Assembly: GCF_026013615.1 (NCBI RefSeq) | Contig: NZ_JAPDPI010000003.1 | Span: forward strand, 180,031 to 244,030 | DNA from: Plebeiibacterium marinum | GTDB lineage: Bacteria > Bacteroidota > Bacteroidia > Bacteroidales > Marinilabiliaceae | Direction: 5' to 3' | Length of the DNA stretch: 64,000 nt | Shown: one piece after another, positions 37,320-47,663 of the stretch | Position numbering within the stretch: the stretch's first letter is position 1 | Layout of the letters: each line of letters begins with the position of its first letter | Program-made: the position numbers and the translations under genes | Notes under the pieces: model-generated | The model's input: only the letters and a program-made list of their open reading frames with translations | The model's database searches: none | Told to the model about the DNA's origin: nothing

Positions 37320-40181
37320 TTAAAAAGCAGCTTTTATACCTATGTTATAGAACCTACATTGTGGAGCACTTCCAACATTCATTTCCATCAACTTTCTTTC
37401 TTTTGAAATCGTCAAAAGGTTTTGTCCACTAAAGTATACGCTTAACTGACTTAACAATGAGTTTTCATTAAACATCTTTTTAGGTAAGTCATATGTAACT
37501 TGAATTTTTGCTAAATCAAAACGATTATTTTTATATTTCCAGAATGTTGAATTTTGAAAGTTATTCGTATTCGACATAGTTGTTAATCGTGGATAAGTTG
37601 CTGTTGATGCAGTTTCAGGTGTCCAACGCCCCAAAACTTCTTCTGAATATTTTCGATTTCCATAAACCCAATAATAATTCGAGTTTTTGTAACCTATTGC
37701 ACCAGATTGTCCATGTCCCATTGCAAAAAGTGTCCAGTTTTTATACTGTAAAGTTAAGTTGATACCATAAGTAAATGGAGATCCATATTTTCCAAGTTCA
37801 ACCTGATCACGATAGTCAATAGTATTATCATTATTAACATCTTTATACTTCAAGTCACCAGCTTTAACATCACCTCCTCCAAAAGTCTGAGTAGCATGAT
37901 TGGCAACGTCCATATCATCAGTAAAAAATCCTTCACAGATATAACCGAATGACGCATCTAAAGGTTTACCTTCTCTGTATAAATAATCTTCATCATAAAC
38001 CTCATCTCTTTTAATAGCCTCTGAATCATATAACATTCCTACAAAACCAATCTGATATTTTAAGTCTCCCAAATTATTATTGTATGAAACAGAAAAATCC
38101 AAACCAGTTCTTTTATCCTTGTTATAATTTACGTAAGGAAGGAAAGAATAATCCCATCGTTCAAAATAAGAAGGATAAAGAGTACTTGCTCCCTGAGTCA
38201 ACAAACCATCTGTAACCTGATTAAAATAGTTTATATCAAATAAAACTTTATTTTCAAGTAAAGCACCTTCAAGCCCAACTCTAATTTCCTCACGAGAAAC
38301 AAAATCTAAACCCGGGTTAGAACCTCTTTTTGATAATACACCAATAGCTCCACCCATAGTACCATCACGCCAGTTAAAGTAACTATTATCACTATAGTAG
38401 CCTTGATACAAATAATAGGAATCATCACCATCCTGAATATCAATATCCTGATTTAACTTAGCATAAGATGCCGTTAATTTAAGATTATCAATAAATGATA
38501 CATCATTCAGGAATTCTTCATCACTTAATCTCCAACCTAGAGTTACTGTAGGAGAAAAAGCTTCTCTATTACCTTCTGCAAATTGTGCCGAATGAATAAA
38601 TGCTCCAGAAAAGTCAATATAATATTTGTGATTATAGTTATATGCCAGTTGCATACCTAAATTTGCATTACAAAAACTATGATAATCACTACCTTCATGA
38701 TCTGCATCTACAGAATTACGATACTGGAAGCCCCAGCCAATTATATTACCAGTTACATTATGTGTGTTGTTAAATGTTCTGGCATAATTTAGTTGAGAAT
38801 AAAAAGTGATAGTTTGCATATATCTTGAATCACCTATCATTTCATTTGTTGCACTACCATCATCACCATATTTAGCAAGATCTATAATCATATCTTCGCC
38901 ATTCATATTAGACCAGACTGGTGCATATGTTCTATAGCTTTGTTTATAAGCTTCCGAATAGAAACTATTATAATCAATGCTAAATGAATTAGTAAAGGAC
39001 AGTCCTTGTGTAATACCGCTTAAATCGGCTGTAGCGCTTACGTCGAACTGAAAAACACGATCTTTATAACGAATATAACCGGCAGCTAACATATCAGCAA
39101 AGGCATTGGTTTGTAAATCATTCTTACCACCCAATAGATACTTTCCATCAATAACATTATTACTATTTGCAATAGTAGTTTGCAAATTTGTGTTATTAGG
39201 ATCTATCATATCAATAGGAATCAATGGATTAAACCAATTTGGACGCAATGTTGCACTACTCCCCCAGAAATTACCTCTTCCTATATAGTTATTATTATAA
39301 ATAACATGAGCGTTTGTTTTTGCAGATAGCCATTCGGTGAGTTGCATATCTACATTACCACGCATATTAAAATTTAAGTCGTGATTTTTACTTTGCTCGC
39401 CATAATTAACAAGGTCATTGTTATAGCTCATTCCAAAGTTGGTATAATACTGTGTTTTCTCATCTCCTCCAGCAATCTCAACAGTAGCATCTGTTTTGTT
39501 ATATGCTTTTCTTAAATAATCAGAAGAGAAAAAGTCAATATCAGGATATTTATATGGATTAACTCCAGTTGCAGTATTATATATAGTCTCGTCTTTGTAC
39601 AAATGTTCTTTATCATCATTATCACATGCTTCATTGTACAAATTCATATATGATGCTGCACCCAAATACTTCGGATAACTTTTAGGGACATACATACCGG
39701 TGTTAACACGTGCTTCAATAGTCATTGGATGAACTTCACCACGTTTTGTAGTTATAAGTATAGCACCTTTGGCAGCCTTGCTACCGTATAGAACAACCGC
39801 ATTAGCTCCTTTTAAGACTGTAACAGACTCAATTTCTGTAGCATTAAGATCCATAACATTTCTGGGAACTCCGTCAACTAGGACTAAAAATCCTTGTCCC
39901 CAAATGTTTCCATTATATCCTGCCACAAAACTCCTAATTCCATCAAGAGGAAAGGTTTGATAATTTTTCTTTAACAAATCGGACATATTAACAGTTGATA
40001 CTGCTCCAAGTACATCTTCCTTATTTTGAGTTCCAAATGCTACATTAATAACCTCCTTTGCTTGAGAATCAATTGCAACATTAGCAATACTATCCGTTTT
40101 TTCTTGCGCATGAACATTTACCCCATTAAAATATGAGATGGTAAATAGAACAAGGCAGATATTTATAAATAATTTCTTCAT
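37320..40181 (-). CDS. Short SusC-like TonB-dependent transporter lacking the N-terminal beta-sandwich domain (XusC position)
   Basis: 953 residues from the ATG at 40181; an ATG at 40193 adds MCNK before the signal peptide (cleavage near VHAQ). The carboxypeptidase-regulatory-like domain seen in the other SusCs of the window is missing: the signal peptide leads after about 30 residues into VAFGTQNKEDVLGAV and the plug (FLVLVDGVPRN, LKGANAVVLYGSKAAKGAI). The barrel is complete and ends NIGIKAAF. It forms a pair with the following SusD. The missing domain is a feature of the gene, not a truncation at the edge, because signal peptide and plug are intact. Confidence 0.93.
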   Translation of the reverse strand: MKKLFINICLVLFTISYFNGVNVHAQEKTDSIANVAIDSQAKEVINVAFGTQNKEDVLGAVSTVNMSDLLKKNYQTFPLDGIRSFVAGYNGNIWGQGFLVLVDGVPRNVMDLNATEIESVTVLKGANAVVLYGSKAAKGAILITTKRGEVHPMTIEARVNTGMYVPKSYPKYLGAASYMNLYNEACDNDDKEHLYKDETIYNTATGVNPYKYPDIDFFSSDYLRKAYNKTDATVEIAGGDEKTQYYTNFGMSYNNDLVNYGEQSKNHDLNFNMRGNVDMQLTEWLSAKTNAHVIYNNNYIGRGNFWGSSATLRPNWFNPLIPIDMIDPNNTNLQTTIANSNNVIDGKYLLGGKNDLQTNAFADMLAAGYIRYKDRVFQFDVSATADLSGITQGLSFTNSFSIDYNSFYSEAYKQSYRTYAPVWSNMNGEDMIIDLAKYGDDGSATNEMIGDSRYMQTITFYSQLNYARTFNNTHNVTGNIIGWGFQYRNSVDADHEGSDYHSFCNANLGMQLAYNYNHKYYIDFSGAFIHSAQFAEGNREAFSPTVTLGWRLSDEEFLNDVSFIDNLKLTASYAKLNQDIDIQDGDDSYYLYQGYYSDNSYFNWRDGTMGGAIGVLSKRGSNPGLDFVSREEIRVGLEGALLENKVLFDINYFNQVTDGLLTQGASTLYPSYFERWDYSFLPYVNYNKDKRTGLDFSVSYNNNLGDLKYQIGFVGMLYDSEAIKRDEVYDEDYLYREGKPLDASFGYICEGFFTDDMDVANHATQTFGGGDVKAGDLKYKDVNNDNTIDYRDQVELGKYGSPFTYGINLTLQYKNWTLFAMGHGQSGAIGYKNSNYYWVYGNRKYSEEVLGRWTPETASTATYPRLTTMSNTNNFQNSTFWKYKNNRFDLAKIQVTYDLPKKMFNENSLLSQLSVYFSGQNLLTISKERKLMEMNVGSAPQCRFYNIGIKAAF

Positions 40182-40237
40182 TTTATTGCACATTAAATTT
40201 TTGATAACTCAATAAAATTTTTATTATCATTATCATA

Positions 40238-42160
40238 TTACCAGCCCGGATTTTGTTTAAATTCAGGATAAATATTAACATCTTCGATTAAGAAAGGAAA
40301 CCAATAGTGCTTTTCTAAGAATTTTCTCTCTAATAGAGTTTCCATTCTCAGATTTAATACTCTGGAATTTTTGTAATCCTCAGCCAAGGCAGCACCTGTC
40401 AAACCATTCGGATCTCTTTCAAATTCAAGAGAACACTTTAATGTATAGGGCTTTTTATCTAATAATTTCCATCGACGCAAATCGCAAAAACGATGACCTT
40501 CAAAAGAGAGTTCTACTGCCCGTTCACGTTGTAACTCACTCATAAAAACATCTACTGAAGTCAAAAATTTATTAGCAACATGTCCCACTCCAGCTCTGTC
40601 TCTCACAACATTTATAGCCTCCGCTGGATTTAAAGAATATGATGTGGCCGTTTTATTTAACCCGTAACCTGCAGCTGTAGCTTCTGCATACATTAAATAT
40701 ACATCTGCCAAACGCATTAAACTTAATACTGTCATATTTTGCATTGTTGTACTTTCATTAGCATATTCAGCCAGGCGTGGTTTCCACTTTGTTTCCATTA
40801 ATCCAGTACGGTTTTTTTTATTTTCGGAAGGTGTTGTTCTAAAAAAACCACCTGTATAAAGAGAGGCAAACTCAATATAATCAGGCTTATCTTCCTTCAC
40901 ACTACTTCTTTCTCCATCAACTAATATATCTTTATAAAACCTTGGGTCTCTATCTCTCCAAGGATATTCAGGATCATAACCAGACTCTGCATCCGCTTCA
41001 GATACATTGCCTTCCTTATTAATTGGTAATCCATTGGCCATTCCATAATTCTGGAAAACATAATTAGCCGTAGGTGCAAGTAAAAATCCTCCAAAACTAT
41101 TACCGTCAGCTATATAGTCATTAATTTGATTCCATCTAAATCTAGCTCTACCTCCTGCGATGTTCTCCCAAAAAATAGTCTCTTCTTTACCTGGAATATT
41201 ATCACTATTTTGCACATAAAATAATTGTGAATATTCGCTAAAATCTGCCAATTTATACCTTCCTGTAGATTCAGATAAAGCTAAGGCTTCGCCTAAAGCT
41301 TCTGCTGCTTGCTGACAGTAATCTGGATTGTATTCTGTACTTCCTCCGGAAACTTCATTCATTAAAGGACTACCTGCATACAACAAATTTTTACCAAGAT
41401 ATGCTAAAGCCATAATTTTATTTGCCCTCTGCATATTATTGCCGAGAGTAGTTTTACCGACTGCTGTATCATCCCAATCCACAGGTAATAACTCCGCAGC
41501 TCTTCTAAAATCACTAGCCGCAAGATCTGCTGCTTCCTGATAAGACAATCTTCCATCCTTAAATACCTCATTTGCAGGCACTACTCTATTTATATAGGGT
41601 ATTCCTCCCCAATATTTCATAATCTGAAAATGAAACCATGCTCTAAAGAAATATAGCTGTCCTTCAATTAAATTTTTCTCTTCCTGAGTAGCATCTGTTA
41701 AACCATCTAAATTTGCAATTCCAATATTTGCTTTTCGAATACCATACCAGGAAAAACCCCATAAGTGTCCTAGCTCTTTGGAATTATCTGATTTTGTAAA
41801 CGATCTACCATCCCAATTTTTTGTACCTGAGCAAAATGGAGAACCATAAGAATCCCATTTCCAATAATCACCTTGATCAATATATCCTCCTAGCTGAGAC
41901 TGACCACCAGAAATACACCAAATTTCATCATCCCCAAGATTCCATGAGTTATGATATGCCGATGCAGTAAAACAAGGAATACAATTATACAATTCTTCAG
42001 TAAAACCTTGAAAATTCTCAAAATTCTCAAACGGTTCAGTTTCACTTATATCACTTTCTGGTGATTTATCCAAATAATCTTCACAGGATACTAATCCTAA
42101 AAATCCTGCAATTAGAATAAGTGAAAAAGGTATTTTAAAATATTTTATTTTCAAATTCAT
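40238..42160 (-). CDS. SusD-like lipoprotein (XusB position)
   Basis: 640 residues, longer than the other SusDs here. Lipoprotein signal AGFLGLVSC. Typical blocks: EGQLYFFRAWFHFQIMKYWGG and LQRERAVELSFEGHRFCDLRRW; ends FKQNPGW. It starts 10 bp after the full-length SusC, so the two are coupled. Confidence 0.93.
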   Translation of the reverse strand: MNLKIKYFKIPFSLILIAGFLGLVSCEDYLDKSPESDISETEPFENFENFQGFTEELYNCIPCFTASAYHNSWNLGDDEIWCISGGQSQLGGYIDQGDYWKWDSYGSPFCSGTKNWDGRSFTKSDNSKELGHLWGFSWYGIRKANIGIANLDGLTDATQEEKNLIEGQLYFFRAWFHFQIMKYWGGIPYINRVVPANEVFKDGRLSYQEAADLAASDFRRAAELLPVDWDDTAVGKTTLGNNMQRANKIMALAYLGKNLLYAGSPLMNEVSGGSTEYNPDYCQQAAEALGEALALSESTGRYKLADFSEYSQLFYVQNSDNIPGKEETIFWENIAGGRARFRWNQINDYIADGNSFGGFLLAPTANYVFQNYGMANGLPINKEGNVSEADAESGYDPEYPWRDRDPRFYKDILVDGERSSVKEDKPDYIEFASLYTGGFFRTTPSENKKNRTGLMETKWKPRLAEYANESTTMQNMTVLSLMRLADVYLMYAEATAAGYGLNKTATSYSLNPAEAINVVRDRAGVGHVANKFLTSVDVFMSELQRERAVELSFEGHRFCDLRRWKLLDKKPYTLKCSLEFERDPNGLTGAALAEDYKNSRVLNLRMETLLERKFLEKHYWFPFLIEDVNIYPEFKQNPGW

Positions 42161-42170
42161 AATAACATAA

Positions 42171-45100
42171 TTAGAAAGTTATATCAACACCAAAAGTTAC
42201 ACGCTTAAATGTAGGATATGCACCCATTGAAGAATTACCACTAAAGTTACTTTCACGGTCATCGGGCATATCTGTCCAAACATATAAATTATTGCCGCTT
42301 ACATAAAACTTACAAGACTTAATTCCTAAATGTTCAGTCCATCCTTTTCTGAATGTATAACCTAGTTCGGCGGTTTTTAAACGAAGATATGAACCATCAT
42401 ACCAATATCTGGTTCCACCAACCTCATCACCTTGGGAAACATTATATCTTGGCATTGGAACATCGCCTCCATTTTTAACAGTCCAATAAGTACCTTCTAC
42501 GTATGCATTATCAGTACCCTTTACAAAAGTTGGAAAGTTTACCTCCCTGGTCACATTTGAAACTCCATAAAATTGCATTGAAAAGTTAATTCCTTTCCAA
42601 TCAACACCAACCGTAGTACTATAAGTATTTTGAGGAGTACCAGAATACTTGTAAGGAACTTTGTCATATTTATCAACAACACCATCTCCATTAAAATCAA
42701 TAATGTTATAGTCTCCAATATTCTTATGATTATTATCCGATACACGTTGAGTACTTCCAATTACATCATCCCAAGTTGATAAATAGCCATGATCTATGTA
42801 GGATCTGGTTTGCCCAATCGAGTATCCTTCATCCTTTTGATAATCTGGCAATAATTCAGGATCATCAGCAAACACAACCTCATTTGTTGCATGAGTCATA
42901 TTGATATTTGCCCAAACTCTAAAGTCTTGATTAATTGATTTACCTAATCTGATTTCAAACTCATAACCATGACTTTTCACCTCTCCTAAATTGGCTGTAG
43001 GAACAGATCCCCCTAAAAATGAAGCTACTGCACGGTCATTTTCGCTGACAATAATATCTGTTCTATGATCATTAAAATAATCAAAAGATCCTGCAACTAA
43101 TCCATCTAAAAATGAGTAATCTACACCAATATTTCTCTTTTCTACCGTCTCCCAAGCTATATTTGGATTACCAGTTTGTGTTTGTCGGTAATAAGTGTAA
43201 GGAGATTTATTTCCACTCGTTGTTCCTAAATTTGTAACTCCATCATATTCCCATCGATCAGCATATAGCCACCTGCCTCCGGCTGAATCATCTCCAATTA
43301 TACCCCATGATCCACGTAATTTAAACATATCTATAAAAGATAATGAACTCATAAAGTTTTCTTCTGATATAACCCATCCAGCAGATACAGAAGGAAAGAA
43401 ATCAAAACGATAATCAGGACCAAACTTTTCAGAACCATTATATGCTCCGTTAACCTCGAATAAGTATTTACTATCATAGCTGTATGTAGCACGTAAAACC
43501 CAGTCCTCACGAAAACGCGCAAAACTATCACCACTAGCACTCTTTTCGCGACTGAACAATCCCAAACCGGTAACTGTATGTTTGCCAAAATCACGAGCAA
43601 AATTTAATCGCATAGAGTAATACTGTCTTCTAAATGTTGACCATTTTTGTATATTTCCTGCTTGTGCTGTCCATTCAATTTTATTCGTATAGTCAAATTG
43701 TGTGGAAGAATCTAGCGGATATCTATATAAAACCTCACCAGTATCTGGATTTATCCACTTTTGCTGTTGATTTTTATATTTGTTATTAATCCCCCTATCT
43801 ACCTCAACAAAGGTATTATCATACGAATATGTTCCTTCAAACGACAAACCTTTTGTGATAAATTTAAGATCTTGTTTAAGACTAAAATCTGTAGTAATTT
43901 TAGTAGTCGTTTGCTCTTCGCTTCCGCTGTTTGCTAATTGATAAACCGAATTTGGTTGATCCGCATCTTTGGGAAAATAAAACCCCCATATTCCATCAGA
44001 ATAAACAGGATACATACTATTGGGTGCTGTTCTGTATATAGCTGCCCAAGGGAAACTACCTTCAAAATCCCAAGGTGTTTTTTTTGTACCATTAGTACCA
44101 AAAAGATTTGAACTAAATTTAGTTGTTTTGGTCAATTGGAAATCCAGGTTACTACGAACATTTATTCGATTGTAGGCAAACCCGGCATCATAACCTCCCC
44201 CATTGTCTACAGTTTTAAAAATATCACCTTCATTCAGGAAATCAACTGCAGCAAAATATTTAACATACTTTGTTCCTCCGGCAACATTTACACTTGCATT
44301 GTAAGACTTTGCATTCTTCTTTAATAATGCATCTTCCCAATCGATATTTGGATATCTTTCTGCTTCTTCAATATTTGCCGGATTACGATATTTATTAATA
44401 ATATCTACAGGAATATAACTCTCCCAATTATCACTATAAATATCCAGTTGATTTTCTATAGACTGATTACGTAACATTAAAGTATTATAAGAGTCATACT
44501 TTTCAGGAAGTTTTGATGGAATTTTCATAGTAGCATTAGCACGTACCTGAATATTTGCCTTTCCTTCCTTACCACGTTTTGTTGTAATCAATATTACTCC
44601 ATTAGCACCACGAACACCATATACCGCAGTAGCAGAAGCATCTTTTAACACAGAGATTCTTTCTACTGATGAAATATCTACATCGCTCATAGAACGTTCT
44701 ATTCCATCAACAAGAATAAGAGGAGAACTACTATTCCAAGATGTTTGGGAACGAATAATAATTTTAGGATCTTCTTCTCCTGGCTGGCCAGATGATGTGT
44801 ACGTTATAACACCCGGTAATTGCCCGGTAAGTGCAGCTCCTACATTTGTAACACCTCCGGCACGCTCAAGTACTTTACCTGTGGTTTGGGTAATGGCTCC
44901 AACAATACTTTCTTTTTTCTGCTGTCCATATCCTACAATAACAACATCTTCAAGCAATTCCGTTTCTGACTTCAATGTAATATTAACCTTAAATTCAGTA
45001 GTAATATCAAATTCTTGGGTTTGCATTCCAATAAACGAAATAACAAGAGTTTTTGCATCATTTGGAACATCAAATACAAATTCACCTTTATAATCAGTTA

Positions 45101-45317
45101 TCATACCAATAGTTGTATTTTTAACAACAACAGTTGCTCCAACAACCGGCTCCCCCTGATCATCAAGTACAATCCCAGCTATCTGTTTTGTATTCTGCCC
45201 ATATGCAGAAGCAGATAATAATATAACCATCATAAAAACAAAACTCTTTATGATGACATTTCCTAACTTATTAAGTATGGAAAGTTTTGGAAATAATAAA
45301 TCTTTTAAACCTTTCAT
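42171..45317 (-). CDS. Full-length SusC-like TonB-dependent transporter (XusA position)
   Basis: 1048 residues. Signal peptide (cleavage near ASAYGQ), beta-sandwich domain (IAGIVLDDQGEPVVGATVVV), motif EDVVIVGYGQQKKE, plug with SPLILVDGIER and LKDASATAVYGVRGANGVI, barrel ending GVDITF. First of the tandem SusC-D-C-D set typical of xylan loci. A 231-bp spacer separates it from the GH43 gene upstream; I see no TAnnTTTG box or hairpin in that spacer. Confidence 0.95.
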   Translation of the reverse strand: MKGLKDLLFPKLSILNKLGNVIIKSFVFMMVILLSASAYGQNTKQIAGIVLDDQGEPVVGATVVVKNTTIGMITDYKGEFVFDVPNDAKTLVISFIGMQTQEFDITTEFKVNITLKSETELLEDVVIVGYGQQKKESIVGAITQTTGKVLERAGGVTNVGAALTGQLPGVITYTSSGQPGEEDPKIIIRSQTSWNSSSPLILVDGIERSMSDVDISSVERISVLKDASATAVYGVRGANGVILITTKRGKEGKANIQVRANATMKIPSKLPEKYDSYNTLMLRNQSIENQLDIYSDNWESYIPVDIINKYRNPANIEEAERYPNIDWEDALLKKNAKSYNASVNVAGGTKYVKYFAAVDFLNEGDIFKTVDNGGGYDAGFAYNRINVRSNLDFQLTKTTKFSSNLFGTNGTKKTPWDFEGSFPWAAIYRTAPNSMYPVYSDGIWGFYFPKDADQPNSVYQLANSGSEEQTTTKITTDFSLKQDLKFITKGLSFEGTYSYDNTFVEVDRGINNKYKNQQQKWINPDTGEVLYRYPLDSSTQFDYTNKIEWTAQAGNIQKWSTFRRQYYSMRLNFARDFGKHTVTGLGLFSREKSASGDSFARFREDWVLRATYSYDSKYLFEVNGAYNGSEKFGPDYRFDFFPSVSAGWVISEENFMSSLSFIDMFKLRGSWGIIGDDSAGGRWLYADRWEYDGVTNLGTTSGNKSPYTYYRQTQTGNPNIAWETVEKRNIGVDYSFLDGLVAGSFDYFNDHRTDIIVSENDRAVASFLGGSVPTANLGEVKSHGYEFEIRLGKSINQDFRVWANINMTHATNEVVFADDPELLPDYQKDEGYSIGQTRSYIDHGYLSTWDDVIGSTQRVSDNNHKNIGDYNIIDFNGDGVVDKYDKVPYKYSGTPQNTYSTTVGVDWKGINFSMQFYGVSNVTREVNFPTFVKGTDNAYVEGTYWTVKNGGDVPMPRYNVSQGDEVGGTRYWYDGSYLRLKTAELGYTFRKGWTEHLGIKSCKFYVSGNNLYVWTDMPDDRESNFSGNSSMGAYPTFKRVTFGVDITF

Positions 45318-45548
45318 TATATTTTAGACTTAAATTGACAATTGTAATCTAATTTCAATAGCTTGTACAAATTTTTTTTGTCTTCTTGCATTATCTAAAT
45401 TCAAACACACTTGTCCTCTAAAATCAATATCAAAGGATTCACTAAAAGATCTTAAATCTTTACATTTCTTTTTAATCATAATTTCATAGATTTATAAATT
45501 ATTAATACTTAATGTGATTTAAAATAAATCATCAACTTTTATATTTTT

Positions 45549-47282
45549 CTAATAAGATTTTTTGGATGCATATAAACCAATATTGGTTCCTGTAAAACCA
45601 TATGATTGAGCAGTAGATAAGTAATATGCATCTACACTATTTGACAACAAAGTCCAATCCGATTGCCCAATAGCATAATAAAAGCTAAAATTCTTACCAT
45701 CTGAAATAACTTTCATCTCTATTGGACCATCTGTAATTTCAACATTCATTGAGTCAATTACATCAGCCCCATTCTCTTTAATCTTTTTTATGCTAATAGT
45801 ATTTTGAGCTCCTTTTTTACCTACAGAAAATAAATACTGATGCGTTTCATCTTTAAATAATAGTATACCAGCAGATTCATCTTCTGATTGAGGTTTGAAA
45901 TACATACAAGTTTTACACTCAAATTTATGATGTTGTAGTCTTCGACTTACAAATGCAGGCGTTTTCAATTCTGATGATTCTACATCTGCACAATTTAAAG
46001 TAAGAAATCCTGAATCTGTTGTTAAGGAATATAGATCAGACGCATCTCCTCTCAAGGTCATCCACTCCATACCTAAAACAGGAGCATTGAAGTCATCATA
46101 CTTTTCAAAATTTCCGAAAGTTGTCATTGAATCTCTTTCCAATCCTTTCATTTCAACTATTCTAGGAACAAGTTCATCTCCTTCTGTCATATAAGGAAAT
46201 CCATCTTCGCTCCATTTTACTGGCATTAAGTAGGTTTCTCTACCCAGATTTTCAAATTTATTTTCAATTGGTCGACAAGCTAAAAATACCGACCACCATT
46301 CTCCATTTTCTTTTTTAATCAAGTCTGCATGACCTGCACATGTAATTGGTAAATCCCTATCTGGCTCTAAATGACGTTGAGTTAGCATCGGATTCTTTGC
46401 CCATGGTTTAAAACTTCCTATAGGATTATCCCCTTTGAAAATCACTTCTCTATGATTTACTGAAGTTCCACCTTCAGCACACATTAAATAATAATTTCCG
46501 TTGATTTTATACATATGAGGTCCTTCTATCCAGATTGGCTTCTCATCAAGATTAACACCTCCATTTACCAACATTATGCTTGGACCAAATGTTTCTTCCT
46601 TTTCTACATCAAATTGTAGAACTCGAATAGCACGGTGTCCTTCGTATTGAGAACCACCATCTGGCACATCATTGTTAACTATATATGCTTTCCCATCTTC
46701 ATCGAAAAAGAAAGAAGGATCAATTCCTTTAACATTTGGTAAACTAATTGGATCTGACCATTCTCCAAATGGATCAGTTGTTTTAACAAAAAAATTTCCT
46801 TTTCTAATATTAGTTGTAACCATATAATAAGTTTTATTATGTGGATTATAACTAATAGCAGGTGCAAAAATTCCTTCACTTACTCTTTGTCCGTCAAGAG
46901 GTAATTGACCCGGTCTATTTAATACATGTCCAATTTGTTTCCAATTAACCAGATCTGTACTATGAAAAATTGGAACTCCCGGAAAAAAAGAAAAAGTTGA
47001 TGTTACCAGAAAAAAATCTTTTCCATTTGAACATAGACTTGGATCAGAATACCATCCTGGTAGAATAGGGTTGTAATAATAATCCTTATCAGGAAGTGGA
47101 TTTAATTTATAAAAGTCATCATCACCTTTGTAATTAAAATAATCAAAATGGGCAACTAAACTATCAGATTTAAAATCTGGATTATTTTTGCCATTTTGCT
47201 TAATACACGAGACAAAAGGAACAAATAAACTTAATAAAAGAACAACTCCACAAATGGAACAAATGGAGATACTTTTCTTCAT
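45549..47282 (-). CDS. GH43 beta-xylosidase/arabinofuranosidase lipoprotein with C-terminal beta-sandwich
   Basis: 577 residues. Lipoprotein signal (FVPFVSC). GH43 catalytic domain about 65-370 with Asp80 in GWYSDPS, Asp188 in KGIDPSFFFDEDG and Glu253 in WIEGPHMY. A beta-sandwich about 385-577 (FNAPVLGMEWMTLRG onward) is of the type found in GH43 xylosidases of subfamilies 10-12. It should remove xylose or arabinose from xylo-oligosaccharides at the membrane. Upstream of the SusC-D-C-D set, on the same strand, with its own candidate promoter. Confidence 0.93.
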   Translation of the reverse strand: MKKSISICSICGVVLLLSLFVPFVSCIKQNGKNNPDFKSDSLVAHFDYFNYKGDDDFYKLNPLPDKDYYYNPILPGWYSDPSLCSNGKDFFLVTSTFSFFPGVPIFHSTDLVNWKQIGHVLNRPGQLPLDGQRVSEGIFAPAISYNPHNKTYYMVTTNIRKGNFFVKTTDPFGEWSDPISLPNVKGIDPSFFFDEDGKAYIVNNDVPDGGSQYEGHRAIRVLQFDVEKEETFGPSIMLVNGGVNLDEKPIWIEGPHMYKINGNYYLMCAEGGTSVNHREVIFKGDNPIGSFKPWAKNPMLTQRHLEPDRDLPITCAGHADLIKKENGEWWSVFLACRPIENKFENLGRETYLMPVKWSEDGFPYMTEGDELVPRIVEMKGLERDSMTTFGNFEKYDDFNAPVLGMEWMTLRGDASDLYSLTTDSGFLTLNCADVESSELKTPAFVSRRLQHHKFECKTCMYFKPQSEDESAGILLFKDETHQYLFSVGKKGAQNTISIKKIKENGADVIDSMNVEITDGPIEMKVISDGKNFSFYYAIGQSDWTLLSNSVDAYYLSTAQSYGFTGTNIGLYASKKSY

Positions 47283-47294
47283 TTTACTTTTTTT

Positions 47295-47386
47295 TTAAGT
47301 GAATAAATAATTTCATACATCATTTAAAATCCAGTTCTATATCATGTCTGGATTTATAATTTTTAAACAAATTTATATTCACTTAA
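47295..47386. promoter_or_regulatory. Promoter region of the xylan SusCD operon with nested inverted repeats
   Basis: A -7 box candidate TAAATTTG lies on the minus strand at 47368-47375, about 80 nt before the GH43 start. An 11-bp perfect inverted repeat TTAAGTGAATA (47295-47305) / TATTCACTTAA (47376-47386) brackets it, and an inner 8-bp repeat AAATCCAG (47327-47334) / CTGGATTT (47348-47355) falls in the leader. The upstream arm lies immediately before the -7 box, a position suited to regulator binding. No -33 TTTG found. Confidence 0.35.
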
Positions 47387-47606
47387 CTTTTCTGACTTTT
47401 AAATATAAATATATGATTTACAATTTGAGATATTTAAAAATAAAACACCCATAATCACCTATATATCTTTTATTTACCCAATGTCAATATTCAGATTTTA
47501 GACAATTATTAATTAAATATTTTTAATCTTTCATATCTTGATATTCCAATTTTGGATCATTAAAGGAAGATTTCTATGATTTTATGAAGCTTAACATATG
47601 TACAAA

Positions 47607-47643
47607 CAACAAGAGGTTTCCCTAATATGGAAACCTCTTGTTG
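47607..47643 (-). terminator. Terminator of the beta-propeller HTCS
   Basis: A perfect 15-bp stem (CAACAAGAGGTTTCC and complement) with a 7-nt loop, 20 bp past the HTCS stop. The tract after it on the minus strand is only moderately T-rich (TTTGTA), so it could also serve as a bidirectional or RNA-stabilising stem. Confidence 0.65.
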
Positions 47644-47663
47644 TATTCACAACTTATATATTA

